Virus record (IMG/VR): IMGVR_UViG_3300027865_000013 | Location: 1-45,652 of that record | Source of the DNA: a virus | Length of the DNA: 45,652 nucleotides | Strand: one strand, 5' to 3' | Part shown: one piece after another, positions 30,311-38,881 of the stretch | Position numbering within the stretch: the stretch's first letter is position 1 | Layout: every line of letters starts with the position of its first letter | Translations under genes and position numbers: made by a program | The notes under the pieces: generated by a model | What the model was told of the DNA's origin: nothing | What the model saw: the letters and a program-made list of their open reading frames with translations, nothing else | Database searches by the model: none

Positions 30311-31417
30311 CTACCACCCCATGTCATTTGTAGGATCTTTTTCCTTCTTCAGATTCTTCTGCAAATCAAATGCATCAGGTCTGACAAGTCCAAATGTTGT
30401 TAAAGTCCCACCTGCGGATTTGGAAAAATTCAAAGATTCCACAAGCATCTTCTGTCTTTTCAATCCAATATTTCCATCAGTAACCCTTATCAACTGATTC
30501 AATTGCCATAATGAACCATTTCCCTGTCTCCAACCCTGCACAGTGACAGAAGCCTTAACTGCTTCAGCTGCTCTGAAGGTTGCTTCCCAATTAGCCCTTT
30601 TTTGGGCACTTGCTTGTGTCATCCCACCTTCACCGATTATTATTGTGGGACGGTATCTGGAAATTCCTTCATCAGTTGATTCAGCTTTTATAGCTGTTGC
30701 AGATTCGCTATTGAAACTTTCACTTCCTTTGCTCTGACCTTTAACAATATATTTGCTGAACCTTTCTGTGAAATCATAAGATGCAGAACTTGACTTGATA
30801 TTTTCACCACTAACAAGGTCACTTGAAGCAGTTGTTTGACCCTTTTTAAGTATAATCAAATTCCCAAAACCATCAGTTGTGATCAATACACCCCTAAGTT
30901 TTGCACCACGCCCCAAAGCTTCAAAAACTGTTTCCCCCTGCTTGACAGCAAATGTTGAAAATTTCTCAGTGTCACCCGAATAATTGAAAACCTTCAACCT
31001 TCCATTAAAGAAGGGTTTGACAAACTCCACTGCAAGCTGTTCCAGACTCAAATTTTTATATTCACCTGTAGCACTAATGATTGAACAATCTACAAGGTCA
31101 CCTGTTCTGTCCCTCCCAGAAATAGCAATTGTCCTGCTCCCTGCACTACTTGCAGCGTCAAGAGAATCAATGAACCCTGTCATTATTTGATCTTTTCCGA
31201 AATGAATGTGTATTTCTTGTCCTGGTTTGACAATCCAAGGTTTCTGGTCAGGCTTCCACCTATCAACCAAGGACATTTGAAAAGCACCTGAAAGTGCTGT
31301 CAGACTTTTATCAATTGAAAGATTTTCCCACCCACTATAAGTCCTACCATTAAGGAACATTGTCACTGGGTCATCCACAGGTTTTCCAGCCTGTTTTATT
31401 CTGGTACCCTTAGACAT
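30311..31417 (-). CDS. Baseplate hub protein, Mu gp44 / P2 gpD-like
   Basis: A 368-residue protein; start at 31417 chosen because GGAAGTGG precedes it and it overlaps the upstream stop. Early segments (TMFLNGRTYSGWENLSIDKS) and DRTGDLVDCS (about 115-125) followed by KQGETVFEALGRGAKLRGVL are typical of the gp44/gpD hub family. It links the tube to the spike. Adjacent to the spike gene as in Mu. Confidence 0.9.
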   Translation of the reverse strand: MSKGTRIKQAGKPVDDPVTMFLNGRTYSGWENLSIDKSLTALSGAFQMSLVDRWKPDQKPWIVKPGQEIHIHFGKDQIMTGFIDSLDAASSAGSRTIAISGRDRTGDLVDCSIISATGEYKNLSLEQLAVEFVKPFFNGRLKVFNYSGDTEKFSTFAVKQGETVFEALGRGAKLRGVLITTDGFGNLIILKKGQTTASSDLVSGENIKSSSASYDFTERFSKYIVKGQSKGSESFNSESATAIKAESTDEGISRYRPTIIIGEGGMTQASAQKRANWEATFRAAEAVKASVTVQGWRQGNGSLWQLNQLIRVTDGNIGLKRQKMLVESLNFSKSAGGTLTTFGLVRPDAFDLQKNLKKEKDPTNDMGW

Positions 31418-32609
31418 CAACCACTTCCAGACTGGTGTTTGCAGGAATAAATCCTGGGTGCTTGATTGAATTCCTGTCAATCAAGTCCTGTTCACCATCA
31501 AGACTTTCAAAAAGATCATACGCAAGGACTATGGAAGAAATATTTCCTTCTGTAGTGACTGTCTGAATACCTGCTAAATCTAAATCAGGGTCAGGGACAG
31601 ATCTCACCATTGCTGCTTTAACATCCTGAAGAACTTGAAAAATCAAATCATTTCCTGTGTCTGTCAGTTGAATGTCCAGCTGGTCTGTAAATGATTCCCT
31701 AACTTCAACAGCTTCATTGCTGCTTGTATATTCAGCATCAATGGACTGCTCGCACCCGTTTAATATTGCACCCCGCTGAACCAGCTTTTCAACAGCACTA
31801 ATGTTCTGTGCTTCCTGTGTTCTAGTAGGTGTCACAACTGAAACAGGGGAAAAACTAGGTGGAACAAACACCATAACAGACTGGAAAGCCTTGACTGCTT
31901 CCCCTGAAGAGAATGAAACACTTGTCAACAGTCCAAGTGAATCCATCAACCTGTCAGCAAGTTTGCTGGGTGCATTCATTAACTCGGTTATTTCAGATTT
32001 AAGACTTCTAAGTGAAAAAGCAAGTTCCGCTGCTTCATCAGCAAGTGTCACAATGTCTTTAGTTGCATCATCAAATGCATCAAGCGCATCACTGACAGAC
32101 AATCTTGCTGACTCAACTGCAAAGCCTGGTAACTGTGCAACACTGAATTTTTCCACAAAATCTGCCTTTGCTTGAACAAAACTTTCAGCAGTGAAAGCAA
32201 TAAGTGTGGATTCTTTATCTTCCTGTGAAGATGGAAATCTGTTGTCCCCAGCTTCAAAGAAAGTCAGGGTGAACTTTGCAATTCTCCCATCCTTAGAAAG
32301 TGTTTCCTTAACTGAAACAGGTCCACACTGAACCAACTTTTCACCGTAAAAAGGATGTATGAGTTTTCCAGAACCTTCAGTTTGAAATGCTTCAATCAGT
32401 GCATCCCTTTTCTGCATGTAGTCATCACCCAGAACAAAGGCTTCCAAATTGTAACCATCAGAAAGCTTCCCAGTGTCTTCAGCATAAGGAAATTTCCTGT
32501 CAGGAAACTGATGGTTTGCAACCCTTCTTCCAGTGGTGAATTCAGAACTGTCCACTTCAAAGGGAACTTCCCTGAAACTTGCAGGAACTAAATTGTCTAT
32601 CCATCCCAT
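31410..32609 (-). CDS. DNA circularisation-family protein (Mu gp43-like)
   Basis: A 399-residue protein with the conserved N-terminal domain of the family (ASFREVPFEVDSSEFTTGRR, then HQFPDRKFPYAEDTG and SGKLIHPFYGE). Although annotated as DNA circularisation N-terminal in databases, members encoded in this position are tail or baseplate components. The C-terminal 280 residues are helical and variable. It starts directly after the tape measure gene. Confidence 0.88.
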   Translation of the reverse strand: MGWIDNLVPASFREVPFEVDSSEFTTGRRVANHQFPDRKFPYAEDTGKLSDGYNLEAFVLGDDYMQKRDALIEAFQTEGSGKLIHPFYGEKLVQCGPVSVKETLSKDGRIAKFTLTFFEAGDNRFPSSQEDKESTLIAFTAESFVQAKADFVEKFSVAQLPGFAVESARLSVSDALDAFDDATKDIVTLADEAAELAFSLRSLKSEITELMNAPSKLADRLMDSLGLLTSVSFSSGEAVKAFQSVMVFVPPSFSPVSVVTPTRTQEAQNISAVEKLVQRGAILNGCEQSIDAEYTSSNEAVEVRESFTDQLDIQLTDTGNDLIFQVLQDVKAAMVRSVPDPDLDLAGIQTVTTEGNISSIVLAYDLFESLDGEQDLIDRNSIKHPGFIPANTSLEVVDV

Positions 32610-34511
32610 TTATAATGCCCCTAAACCTGAAAAGCCCATGTTCACATTCTTGACAGCTGGTCCCCATACATCAGCCCTGGTCCCCTTTGGTGTATTTGCA
32701 AAATTGACATTGACATCAGTGGTTGAAGTTTCCCTTCTCTCTTGAATATTCTTTTGAATCTGGTTCACTTTGGATGAGTCTTCCCCACCAACTTTTTCAA
32801 AAAGGAAATCAGGTGCTATGTCTTTCAGTTTTTCATTGACAAAATCAAAACCTTTACCCAGAAAACTATTCTTTACAAGGTCAATCAAATATTGAACATC
32901 ATTAGTGAACCTTTCCACATCATCACTGATGAAATCAAATATGTCCTTGAAAAACTGTTTTATAGGTTCCCAGTGTTTCATGATCTTCTGAACAACCAGA
33001 ATAATTCCACCAATCCCAGTCAGGAAAAGTGCAAGTCTAACAAGTGGTGTGTTCCACATTTTAATGAAGAAATTTTTGATGGTTGTCCAGTGCTTTATGA
33101 CTAAAAAACCAATAGCAATCAAAGCTGCAACTGCTGCGACTATAGCAAGAATTGTTCCTGTGATCGGAAGTGATGCAGCAGACAGCAGCGCAAAACCCGC
33201 CGAAAGTGCAGGAAGCATTGCAATCACAACACCGATGATTGTCACAAGTGGTCCAATTACAGCAAGCACCAACCCAAATATGAAACCCATCTTCAAAATG
33301 AATGGGTTTGTCTTTGCAAGACCTCTTGTGAACCCCGCAACTTTATTGACAAGTTTTGTGAATCCCTTCAGAACCCCGCTATCACCGATTGCAAGTTTTA
33401 GCCCCTCAAATGCAGACTTCATGGATTTTATTCCACCCTGTGCCCCTGACATTTTCTTCCCTGCAATTTCTGCTGCACCAGCAACACTTCTTCCATCTTT
33501 ATTGGTTCCACCCAATGCTTTCTGAAGTTCTGTGATTCCTTTCACACCATCTTTCAGAAATGGTAGAAGTTTTGGACCCATCCTTTTTCCAAAAATTTGA
33601 ACCATATCAGCAGCTGATGCACCTGACTTCTGAAGCAGGTCAAGAACTTTTTTGAATGAAGTTATTTTTCCAGCACTGTTGACAATATCTGATTTTTTTA
33701 TTTTCAGCCTTGACAATGCTTCCTTTGCCTGTCCTGATGGAAGGAGTAATGAAGAAATACTATTTCTTAAAGCTGTTCCCGCCTCACCACTCTTAAAACC
33801 TGCATTTGCCATTTCTCCGAGAATAGCAACCATTTCTTTGAACTCAATATTCATGGATGCGCCCATTGGACCCGCAACCTTCAAAGACTCGGAAAGTTCT
33901 TCAAGATTAAAGTTTGCTGAATTAATACCCCTTACAAGAATATCATTCACCGCTGCAAGTTCCGAAGTCTCCTTTCCGTATCCCTTCAGGACATTGGAAA
34001 CAATATCAGCAGACCTTCCCAAGTCCATGTTTGCAGCTGCTGCAAGTTGAAGAGTAGGTTCCAAACTTTCCATTATTTGCTTAACATTGAAACCAGCCTG
34101 TGCAAGAAAAGTCTCTGCTTCTGCTGCCTCTGATGCTGAAAACTGGGTGGTTATCCCCAGCCTTTTTGCTTCATCAGACATTTTCTTGAATTCTTCTGTG
34201 GTTGCTGAAGTCTTTGCACCAACATCAATCATTGCTGCTTCAAATGAAGCACCTGCCTTGATTGTTGCTGCTGCAAATAGCCCAATGGGTGCAGTCAGTC
34301 CGATTGTCATCTGTGTCCCCACAGACTTCATGGATGCACCAGCAGACTTCATTGACCTTCTGAATGACCTTGTTTGTTTCTGAAGTATTTTGAAATTGTT
34401 TGCAGTTTTCTTGACGTTCCTGTTCAGCTTAGGAAAATTCCCAGAAATCTTCCTGACAATACTACTGACACCGTCTAAAGCTTTGAAATGAATTGTGGTG
34501 GTGTTCCCCAT
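32610..34511 (-). CDS. Tail tape measure protein (TP901 core)
   Basis: A 633-residue protein; ATG at 34511 behind GAAGGGTG. An N-terminal coiled coil is followed by the TP901 core (MIDVGAKTSATTEEFKKM, LAQAGFNVKQIMESLEPTLQ, LPSGQAKEAL), a strongly hydrophobic middle (about 400-475, ALSAGFALLSAASLPIT) and a helical end. It sets tail length and helps DNA cross the membrane. At roughly 0.15 nm per residue this predicts a tail of about 95 nm; that number rests on the known length rule and not on measurement. Confidence 0.92.
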   Translation of the reverse strand: MGNTTTIHFKALDGVSSIVRKISGNFPKLNRNVKKTANNFKILQKQTRSFRRSMKSAGASMKSVGTQMTIGLTAPIGLFAAATIKAGASFEAAMIDVGAKTSATTEEFKKMSDEAKRLGITTQFSASEAAEAETFLAQAGFNVKQIMESLEPTLQLAAAANMDLGRSADIVSNVLKGYGKETSELAAVNDILVRGINSANFNLEELSESLKVAGPMGASMNIEFKEMVAILGEMANAGFKSGEAGTALRNSISSLLLPSGQAKEALSRLKIKKSDIVNSAGKITSFKKVLDLLQKSGASAADMVQIFGKRMGPKLLPFLKDGVKGITELQKALGGTNKDGRSVAGAAEIAGKKMSGAQGGIKSMKSAFEGLKLAIGDSGVLKGFTKLVNKVAGFTRGLAKTNPFILKMGFIFGLVLAVIGPLVTIIGVVIAMLPALSAGFALLSAASLPITGTILAIVAAVAALIAIGFLVIKHWTTIKNFFIKMWNTPLVRLALFLTGIGGIILVVQKIMKHWEPIKQFFKDIFDFISDDVERFTNDVQYLIDLVKNSFLGKGFDFVNEKLKDIAPDFLFEKVGGEDSSKVNQIQKNIQERRETSTTDVNVNFANTPKGTRADVWGPAVKNVNMGFSGLGAL

Positions 34512-34520
34512 TGTCACCCT

Positions 34521-34664
34521 TCACTGGTTGTTGGTGAATTCTTCAGCCCTATCCAACCAGAAAATTAGTTCAATATCATCCAATTCATACAGAACAGCAG
34601 GGGGAAAATGAAAAACACCAGCAATACTTCCTATTGCTTGTTTCCAATTCCTGGGATACTTTCC
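34521..34664 (-). CDS. Tail chaperone -1 frame extension (E' part)
   Basis: This frame has no start of its own. It is entered by a -1 shift at the heptamer 34664-34670 from the upstream chaperone gene and runs 47 codons to a TGA at 34521-34523. The product part includes WKQAIGSIAGVFHFPP and FWLDRAEEF. The layout equals the E/E' or G/GT arrangement before tape measure genes, in which the minor fusion form guides tail assembly. The fusion would have 151 residues. Confidence 0.75.
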   Translation of the reverse strand, partial: GKYPRNWKQAIGSIAGVFHFPPAVLYELDDIELIFWLDRAEEFTNNQ

Positions 34665-34975
34665 AAAAAATCACCCACCACCTTTGAAATTCTAAGGGCA
34701 TCTGCACCGTCAACTTCATCCATGACCTTTTCTTCATACCCTGAAACTTTTCCAGCGATGTACAGTAACATTTGGATATCGAAACCTTCACCAACACCCT
34801 TCAGGTGCTTGACTTTGACCCTTTTCATTGTGATTGATTCAACCACATTTTTTTCAAGGTCTTGAATTGGGTAATAAAGAGGAACAGTCATGCTTCCATC
34901 ACCATTCTTTTTTATCTCCATTGACCTTTCAGATTTCTTTTCTGTGGTGCCTTCTGCTGCAACTTCCTTTTCCAT
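34631..34975 (-). CDS. Tail assembly chaperone (Mu gp41-like)
   Basis: A 114-residue protein with the tail assembly chaperone pattern: a variable polar N-terminus, MTVPLYYPIQDLEKNVVESI, a KVKHLKGVGEG segment, MLLYIAGKVSGY and DGADALRISKVVGDFLES. It lies between tube and tape measure genes, where such chaperones are always found. Near the end it holds the slippery site TTTTTTG in the correct phase, producing a longer fusion. The short form is the main product. Confidence 0.85.
   Translation of the reverse strand: MEKEVAAEGTTEKKSERSMEIKKNGDGSMTVPLYYPIQDLEKNVVESITMKRVKVKHLKGVGEGFDIQMLLYIAGKVSGYEEKVMDEVDGADALRISKVVGDFLESIPGIGNKQ
34664..34670 (-). promoter_or_regulatory. Programmed -1 frameshift slippery site
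   Basis: On the minus strand the bases read T TTT TTG with zero-frame codons TTT and TTG, the X XXY YYZ form. After slipping one base back the ribosome enters the frame that runs to 34521. The position, near the end of the chaperone gene and before the tape measure gene, is that of the conserved tail chaperone frameshift. Confidence 0.8.
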
Positions 34976-35026
34976 GATACTTCCTGCCTTTCCAAGTAAA
35001 ATTAAAAACTAGCTTCCTGGTGAATA

Positions 35027-35389
35027 TTATACCTCGTCTGAATCCATTCCATGAAATGAAACTGGAATTTCACCTTCTTCTGTTGTCTTCTCATTTTCCC
35101 CTGTCCAGAATCCATTTCTTAGAAGGAAAATTTTGCCGTTTGCCTGTTGAACTCTGATTGTTGCATCATCTGTTGCAATCAATGCATCCCAATCAAGCCC
35201 CTTATCATCGGTGATGGTTCCTTCAATTTTCGGTGCCATTGGTAGTTCCTTGAACCCATGAACCCTATCATGCCCAACAACAACTTCACGCTTCACCTTT
35301 CCATGTACCAGTGTGAAGCTTCCCTTTGCTTGAAATAGTTCACCGTCAACCGTGAAAGAAATTGTTCCACCCACTCTTTTTGAAGCCAT
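35027..35389 (-). CDS. Tail tube protein (Mu gpM-like)
   Basis: A 120-residue protein with the Mu-type tube pattern: VGGTISFTVDGELFQAKGSF, then FKELPMAPKIEGTITD and a central RVQQANGKIFLLRNGFW with TEEGEIPVSF. It forms the inner tube around which the sheath contracts. A hairpin lies between it and the sheath gene upstream. Confidence 0.92.
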   Translation of the reverse strand: MASKRVGGTISFTVDGELFQAKGSFTLVHGKVKREVVVGHDRVHGFKELPMAPKIEGTITDDKGLDWDALIATDDATIRVQQANGKIFLLRNGFWTGENEKTTEEGEIPVSFHGMDSDEV

Positions 35390-35420
35390 ATTTTCCCCCT
35401 GTCAAAGTTCAATTCTTTTA

Positions 35421-35446
35421 GAAAAAGTACGCCCATCCAATGGGCG
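35421..35446 (-). terminator. Hairpin between sheath and tube genes
   Basis: CGCCCAT (35430-35436) and ATGGGCG (35440-35446) form a perfect 7-bp stem with a 3-base loop. On the minus strand it is followed by TAC and five T residues. It resembles a terminator or a 3'-end-stabilising hairpin, and likely tunes the relative amounts of sheath and tube mRNA. Confidence 0.55.
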
Positions 35447-35466
35447 AAAATACATCCATGCAGATA

Positions 35467-36939
35467 TTAAAGCAAGAACCCAATCTGGGTTCCAACAACC
35501 CTTAACTGATTCGCAAGGTCCGGAGGTAGAAGAAAATCAAGCCTGTTCGCATTTGTAGTTGACCGGATAACAACTAAATCACGTATGAACTGGTCAACAT
35601 TTTCAACCAGAACTGCTTCTTCCCATTCCCTAAATTTTGCAATTGCTTCTGCTTTTCCGATTGAAGGTGTGATCACCGACTGCCCAAATGCAGGTTTCAC
35701 ACTGTCCCCTACCAGCTTATGTCTGGGGAATTTTCTTTTCATGGTGTTGTTCCAATCCCACCTTAGAAAAGACAGAGTCAACATTGTGTTCAGATACTTG
35801 TAAGAGGTATCATCAGCTGCTGCGTCATTTCGCTTGTATGTGGAAATCAAAGCTTCAATTCTAACTTTAGAACTGTCACTTGTCCAAGTTGCAATCCCAT
35901 TTGTCTTCAGAAAAATATCTCTTTCAATCCATGAATATTTGTCAGAAGAAACAGGTTCCTTGATTCCAACCAGTTCCAGAGTCTGGAAGGGTCGGGCCTG
36001 GTCAAGTTCCCCAGCCTTTGCAGCTGCTGCAACTGTTGCTGCTGCCCACTCATAAGGCATTGATGGACCCTTTGAAGGCATGATCAAAGTGAATTTGCTG
36101 TTTCTGCTGTCTCCCAAAGTCCCCATATTTGAAAAGCTGTCCTGCTTTGCGCCGATTGCATACCCATCATTCTGTCTGATTGCTGCAAATCTGTCACCTA
36201 ATTCAGATTCAAGTTTTGTCAAGTTTGCAGCATCAAGCCACGGGTTTATATACAGGTCAAACTGATCTTCAGGAAGAACAGCAATGATGTCTGCAATGTC
36301 AGGATTTCCTGCACCACTTGCCATTGGTGTTATGGTTTCAGTCAGACCTGTTGGAAGTTCTTCATTCTCATTGTAATTGAACCTAAGATCAATTGAATTT
36401 CCTTCTTCACCTTTGTTCAGTGCTGTGAAATCTACCTGTTCAGCAGTACCGCCATTAACAGCAGCAGAAATTGGAAGATCAGAAGCAGCTGTGATTGCTG
36501 CAACCAGTGCTGTTGCAATCGCTGAAGGTGCATCCCCTGAAGAGACAGAAACATTCACAACCTCACCACCGATATAGAAATAAAGAATTCCATCAGCAGT
36601 GGGTGCCCCAGCAAAAAGAACATTTCCTGTTGCAAGCACACCAGCAAGCAGGTCATCAATTGCAATTGCCTTCAAAGTTGTGACCTTGTTCCCCTGAAGA
36701 TATTTCCGACACATCAAATGAAGCATAGAACCTTCACCAAACAAAGTCTTTGCTTGACTTTCACTTGTGATAGTTGCCATTTCAAGTTCTGCCTTACTTC
36801 CAGACGCAACCTTCTGACCCATTGCAAGAATGGTATATGCTTTCACAGCACTTCCCTGTTCAGCCTTGGAATTGTCAAATTCTGTGTAAGTAAAAGGCAC
36901 CAAAGTATTTGGGACACTATTAAAACTGATTCCACTCAT
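35467..36939 (-). CDS. Tail sheath protein (Mu gpL-like)
   Basis: A 490-residue sheath protein. The pattern is typical: a start with ISFNSVPNTLVPFTYTEFDNS, TITSESQAKTLFGEGSMLHLM (about 56-76), AGAPTADGILYFYIGGE, and a conserved C-terminal region with LTLSFLRWDWNNTMKRKFPRH and VVIRSTTNANRLDFLLPPD. It forms the contractile outer layer of the tail. Its presence, with the tube, shows the phage is a myovirus. Confidence 0.95.
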   Translation of the reverse strand: MSGISFNSVPNTLVPFTYTEFDNSKAEQGSAVKAYTILAMGQKVASGSKAELEMATITSESQAKTLFGEGSMLHLMCRKYLQGNKVTTLKAIAIDDLLAGVLATGNVLFAGAPTADGILYFYIGGEVVNVSVSSGDAPSAIATALVAAITAASDLPISAAVNGGTAEQVDFTALNKGEEGNSIDLRFNYNENEELPTGLTETITPMASGAGNPDIADIIAVLPEDQFDLYINPWLDAANLTKLESELGDRFAAIRQNDGYAIGAKQDSFSNMGTLGDSRNSKFTLIMPSKGPSMPYEWAAATVAAAAKAGELDQARPFQTLELVGIKEPVSSDKYSWIERDIFLKTNGIATWTSDSSKVRIEALISTYKRNDAAADDTSYKYLNTMLTLSFLRWDWNNTMKRKFPRHKLVGDSVKPAFGQSVITPSIGKAEAIAKFREWEEAVLVENVDQFIRDLVVIRSTTNANRLDFLLPPDLANQLRVVGTQIGFLL

Positions 36940-36992
36940 TTTTACACCCCCATGAAAATATTATTCGAATTATTTTTCAACACCCGTTAAAA

Positions 36993-37268
36993 TTATTCTC
37001 CGGTTGACCCTGAATCAGTGTCTGAATCAGTGTCTGAATCAGTGTCTGAATCAGTGTCTGAATCAGTGTCTGAATCAGTGTCTGAATCAGTGTCTGAATC
37101 AGCGTCTGGTTTTCCAAGGATAATGATATCAAGAACACCCTCAGATTTTTTTCTGTACCAATAGGAATTATATGGAACCTCAAGACCGTCTTCAGGAACA
37201 GAAGAACCGTCCTGAAATGGATTCATAACTTCTTGACCTGATTTTGGTATAACTTTAATTTTGCTCAC
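36993..37268 (-). CDS. DUF2635-like protein with (DSDT)n tail
   Basis: A 91-residue protein, GTG start at 37268 behind GGGGG. The N-terminal 55 residues (KIKVIPKSGQEV, then VPEDGLEVPYNSYWYRKKSEGVL) match the DUF2635 / Mu gp38 type of small tail-module protein. The rest is a run of Asp-Ser-Asp-Thr repeats encoded by a 12-bp tandem repeat (37011-37104). It is a paralogue of the adjacent gene at 37307-37561. Confidence 0.8.
   Translation of the reverse strand: MSKIKVIPKSGQEVMNPFQDGSSVPEDGLEVPYNSYWYRKKSEGVLDIIILGKPDADSDTDSDTDSDTDSDTDSDTDSDTDSDTDSGSTGE
37011..37104. repeat. 12-bp tandem repeat inside the DUF2635-like gene
   Basis: Seven copies of TCTGAATCAGTG (37021-37104, the last with one change) follow a 10-base partial copy. 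The minus-strand frame reads Asp-Ser-Asp-Thr per unit. Such a pure repeat is prone to copy-number change by slippage without breaking the frame, since the unit is a multiple of three. Confidence 0.9.
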
Positions 37269-37306
37269 TTCAAACCCCCATGAAAATATCATTCAAATTG
37301 TTAAAA

Positions 37307-37561
37307 TTATTCTTTCAGTTTTCCTTTTCTTTTCTTAGTCCTGGGAACAGAAAGTTCTTCAGCAGGAAGTTCTTCAGGTGTTGATTTGGGTTTGTCATCC
37401 GATTCCCCAAGTTCAACAATGTCAAGAACACCTTCAGATTTCCTTCTATACCAATAAGCATTGAAAGGAACTTCAATCCCAGCATCAGGAATAAAAAAAC
37501 CACCCTGAAATGGATTCCTGACCCTTTTACCTGCCTTTGGTGTTATCTTGATTCGCAACAT
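37307..37561 (-). CDS. DUF2635-like protein (Mu gp38-like)
   Basis: An 84-residue protein that shares the DUF2635 pattern with its downstream neighbour (KITPKAGKRV, then IPDAGIEVPFNAYWYRRKSEGVL). Instead of the DSDT tail it has a Lys/Pro/Glu-rich end. The two genes also share flanking sequence (AACCCCC before the start and AAAATTATTC around the stop), indicating a segmental duplication. In Mu the gene is encoded just upstream of the sheath; its function is not known. Confidence 0.82.
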   Translation of the reverse strand: MLRIKITPKAGKRVRNPFQGGFFIPDAGIEVPFNAYWYRRKSEGVLDIVELGESDDKPKSTPEELPAEELSVPRTKKRKGKLKE

Positions 37562-37594
37562 TTCAAACCCCCTTCAATATGTATAATACATCAA

Positions 37595-38167
37595 TCATGA
37601 AATATCAATGGAATCTTCTGCATCAATTGTTTCACCACCCGATTCAGGAGAATCAACAGGAGACTTCCCATGGTGCCCAATCTGCCATTTATTGTCAAAC
37701 CCATCAAAATCAGTTGCTGATGGTTCCTGTTCCAAGTCCCTAGGTGAATCAGTCAAATATTGTGCTGTGTAAAGAATCTTTGCAGCACCTATTGGGGCAG
37801 ACCCACCACCTTCATAAGTCAAATCAGTTGCAGCAAGCCATTGATCACTGACAAGGTCACCCCAATAAGCATCAATGGAAAGTGTATCTTCAACTTGTTT
37901 GCACAATGCGTCTAAATTATCCTGACATTCAGTCTGGTCTTCTCCGGTGACAGTCACTTCAATCAGAACATTCAGACTTTTTTTCAATGTCCTGGGTGAA
38001 TCACTCTGCTTTTCACTGCCTTCAGAAAGACAATAAATCCTAATTTCAGGAAGGTTGTCCTGGTCGAAGTCTTCTGAAGCATTCATCAAAACCTTGTCCC
38101 CAGCTTCAGTTCTGGTTTTTAACCTCTCCTGAACATATTCCCTGATCTGTTGTCTTTCATGTTTCAT
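37595..38167 (-). CDS. Tail terminator/completion protein (gpU-like)
   Basis: A 190-residue protein. The N-terminal 140 residues (RQQIREYVQERLKTR, then LPEIRIYCLSEGSE and LNVLIEVTVTGE) fit the minor tail U / terminator fold that caps the tail end joining the head. The last 50 residues are an acidic, probably flexible extension. ATGA overlap with the joiner gene upstream. Confidence 0.75.
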   Translation of the reverse strand: MKHERQQIREYVQERLKTRTEAGDKVLMNASEDFDQDNLPEIRIYCLSEGSEKQSDSPRTLKKSLNVLIEVTVTGEDQTECQDNLDALCKQVEDTLSIDAYWGDLVSDQWLAATDLTYEGGGSAPIGAAKILYTAQYLTDSPRDLEQEPSATDFDGFDNKWQIGHHGKSPVDSPESGGETIDAEDSIDIS

Positions 38168-38487
38168 TTTTTCACTTTATGCAAATACAAAGTTGCCCCA
38201 CCTTGTCCATCTTCCCTAGGGTCAGTCACTTTGTATGTTTGACCATCTTCAGTCACAAGCTTATCCCCTTTTTCTGGTGGTGAGGAAAGATCAGAAAGCC
38301 TGATTCCTATTCTGGGGATATTCGAAGAAACAAGTTGTTCAGTCTCAGGGTCCACTGATTCATACTCATTATCAAAAACAGCGTTAATGATAATAGAACC
38401 CCCAGCCTTGGGTCTGTACTGCACTTTTTCACCCAAGGTGGGGATAACTGTTCCAAGTAAATTTTGAACTTTATTTTTGAAACTCAT
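38164..38487 (-). CDS. Head-tail joining protein (gpFII-like)
   Basis: A 107-residue beta-rich protein with INAVFDNEYESVDPETEQLVSS and a GDKLVTEDGQTYKVTDPRED stretch, matching the FII / phage head-tail joining fold that links connector and tail. It lies between capsid-related and tail terminator genes as in lambda-like necks. Confidence 0.78.
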   Translation of the reverse strand: MSFKNKVQNLLGTVIPTLGEKVQYRPKAGGSIIINAVFDNEYESVDPETEQLVSSNIPRIGIRLSDLSSPPEKGDKLVTEDGQTYKVTDPREDGQGGATLYLHKVKK

Positions 38488-38490
38488 TTT

Positions 38491-38820
38491 TTAGAACTGC
38501 GGGGAAAGCTTGACTCTTCCAACAGTAGCAGCAGCAAGGGCATCTTCTGAAGCAAATCCTGCAACAGTGTCAGACCCTGCGTCTGTGGTCGAAAGCTGTC
38601 CTGCATTCCAATAAAGCTTTTCACCAAATGCAAATGCTTCAGTGTTGTTCTTTGGAAGTTCAACAACACCTTCAGTCAAAACAGACCCAGTGTCACCTGA
38701 AGCAATGTCAGTGGTTGCAACAACCAGCGAAGTTCCAAGGTCGATTGCATCACCTGAAGCAATGGCACCCCCTGCATTTGGATATTCAAGACTGGTACCC
38801 TTCTGTATAAAATTTTTCAT
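38491..38820 (-). CDS. DUF2190 capsid-associated protein
   Basis: A 109-residue protein with the DUF2190 pattern: a YPNAGGAIASGDAIDLGTSLVV start, SGDTGSVLTEGVVELPK and FGEKLYWNAGQLSTTDAG. Members are encoded beside major capsid genes and are probably decoration or stabilising proteins of the head. Located between the capsid and neck genes here. Confidence 0.85.
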   Translation of the reverse strand: MKNFIQKGTSLEYPNAGGAIASGDAIDLGTSLVVATTDIASGDTGSVLTEGVVELPKNNTEAFAFGEKLYWNAGQLSTTDAGSDTVAGFASEDALAAATVGRVKLSPQF

Positions 38821-38881
38821 TTTCCAATTCCCCCTTCAAAGGTTATTTCAACTTGCAACTTTCAATTCTCAATTACTCAGA

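Noticed and set aside
31801-34383. Several long plus-strand open frames opposite the tape measure and gp43-like genes
   Set aside because: They lack ribosome binding sites, are Ala/Ser/Pro-rich in the way expected for antisense of helical genes, and lie wholly within well supported minus-strand genes.
34585-34797. Minus-strand open frame overlapping the tail chaperone end
   Set aside because: It has no ribosome binding site and reads through both the chaperone gene and its -1 extension in a third frame; the frameshift extension explains the region better.
37011-37104. Short regular repeat as a possible CRISPR array
   Set aside because: The 12-bp units are contiguous with no spacers and encode Asp-Ser-Asp-Thr in frame, so this is a coding tandem repeat.
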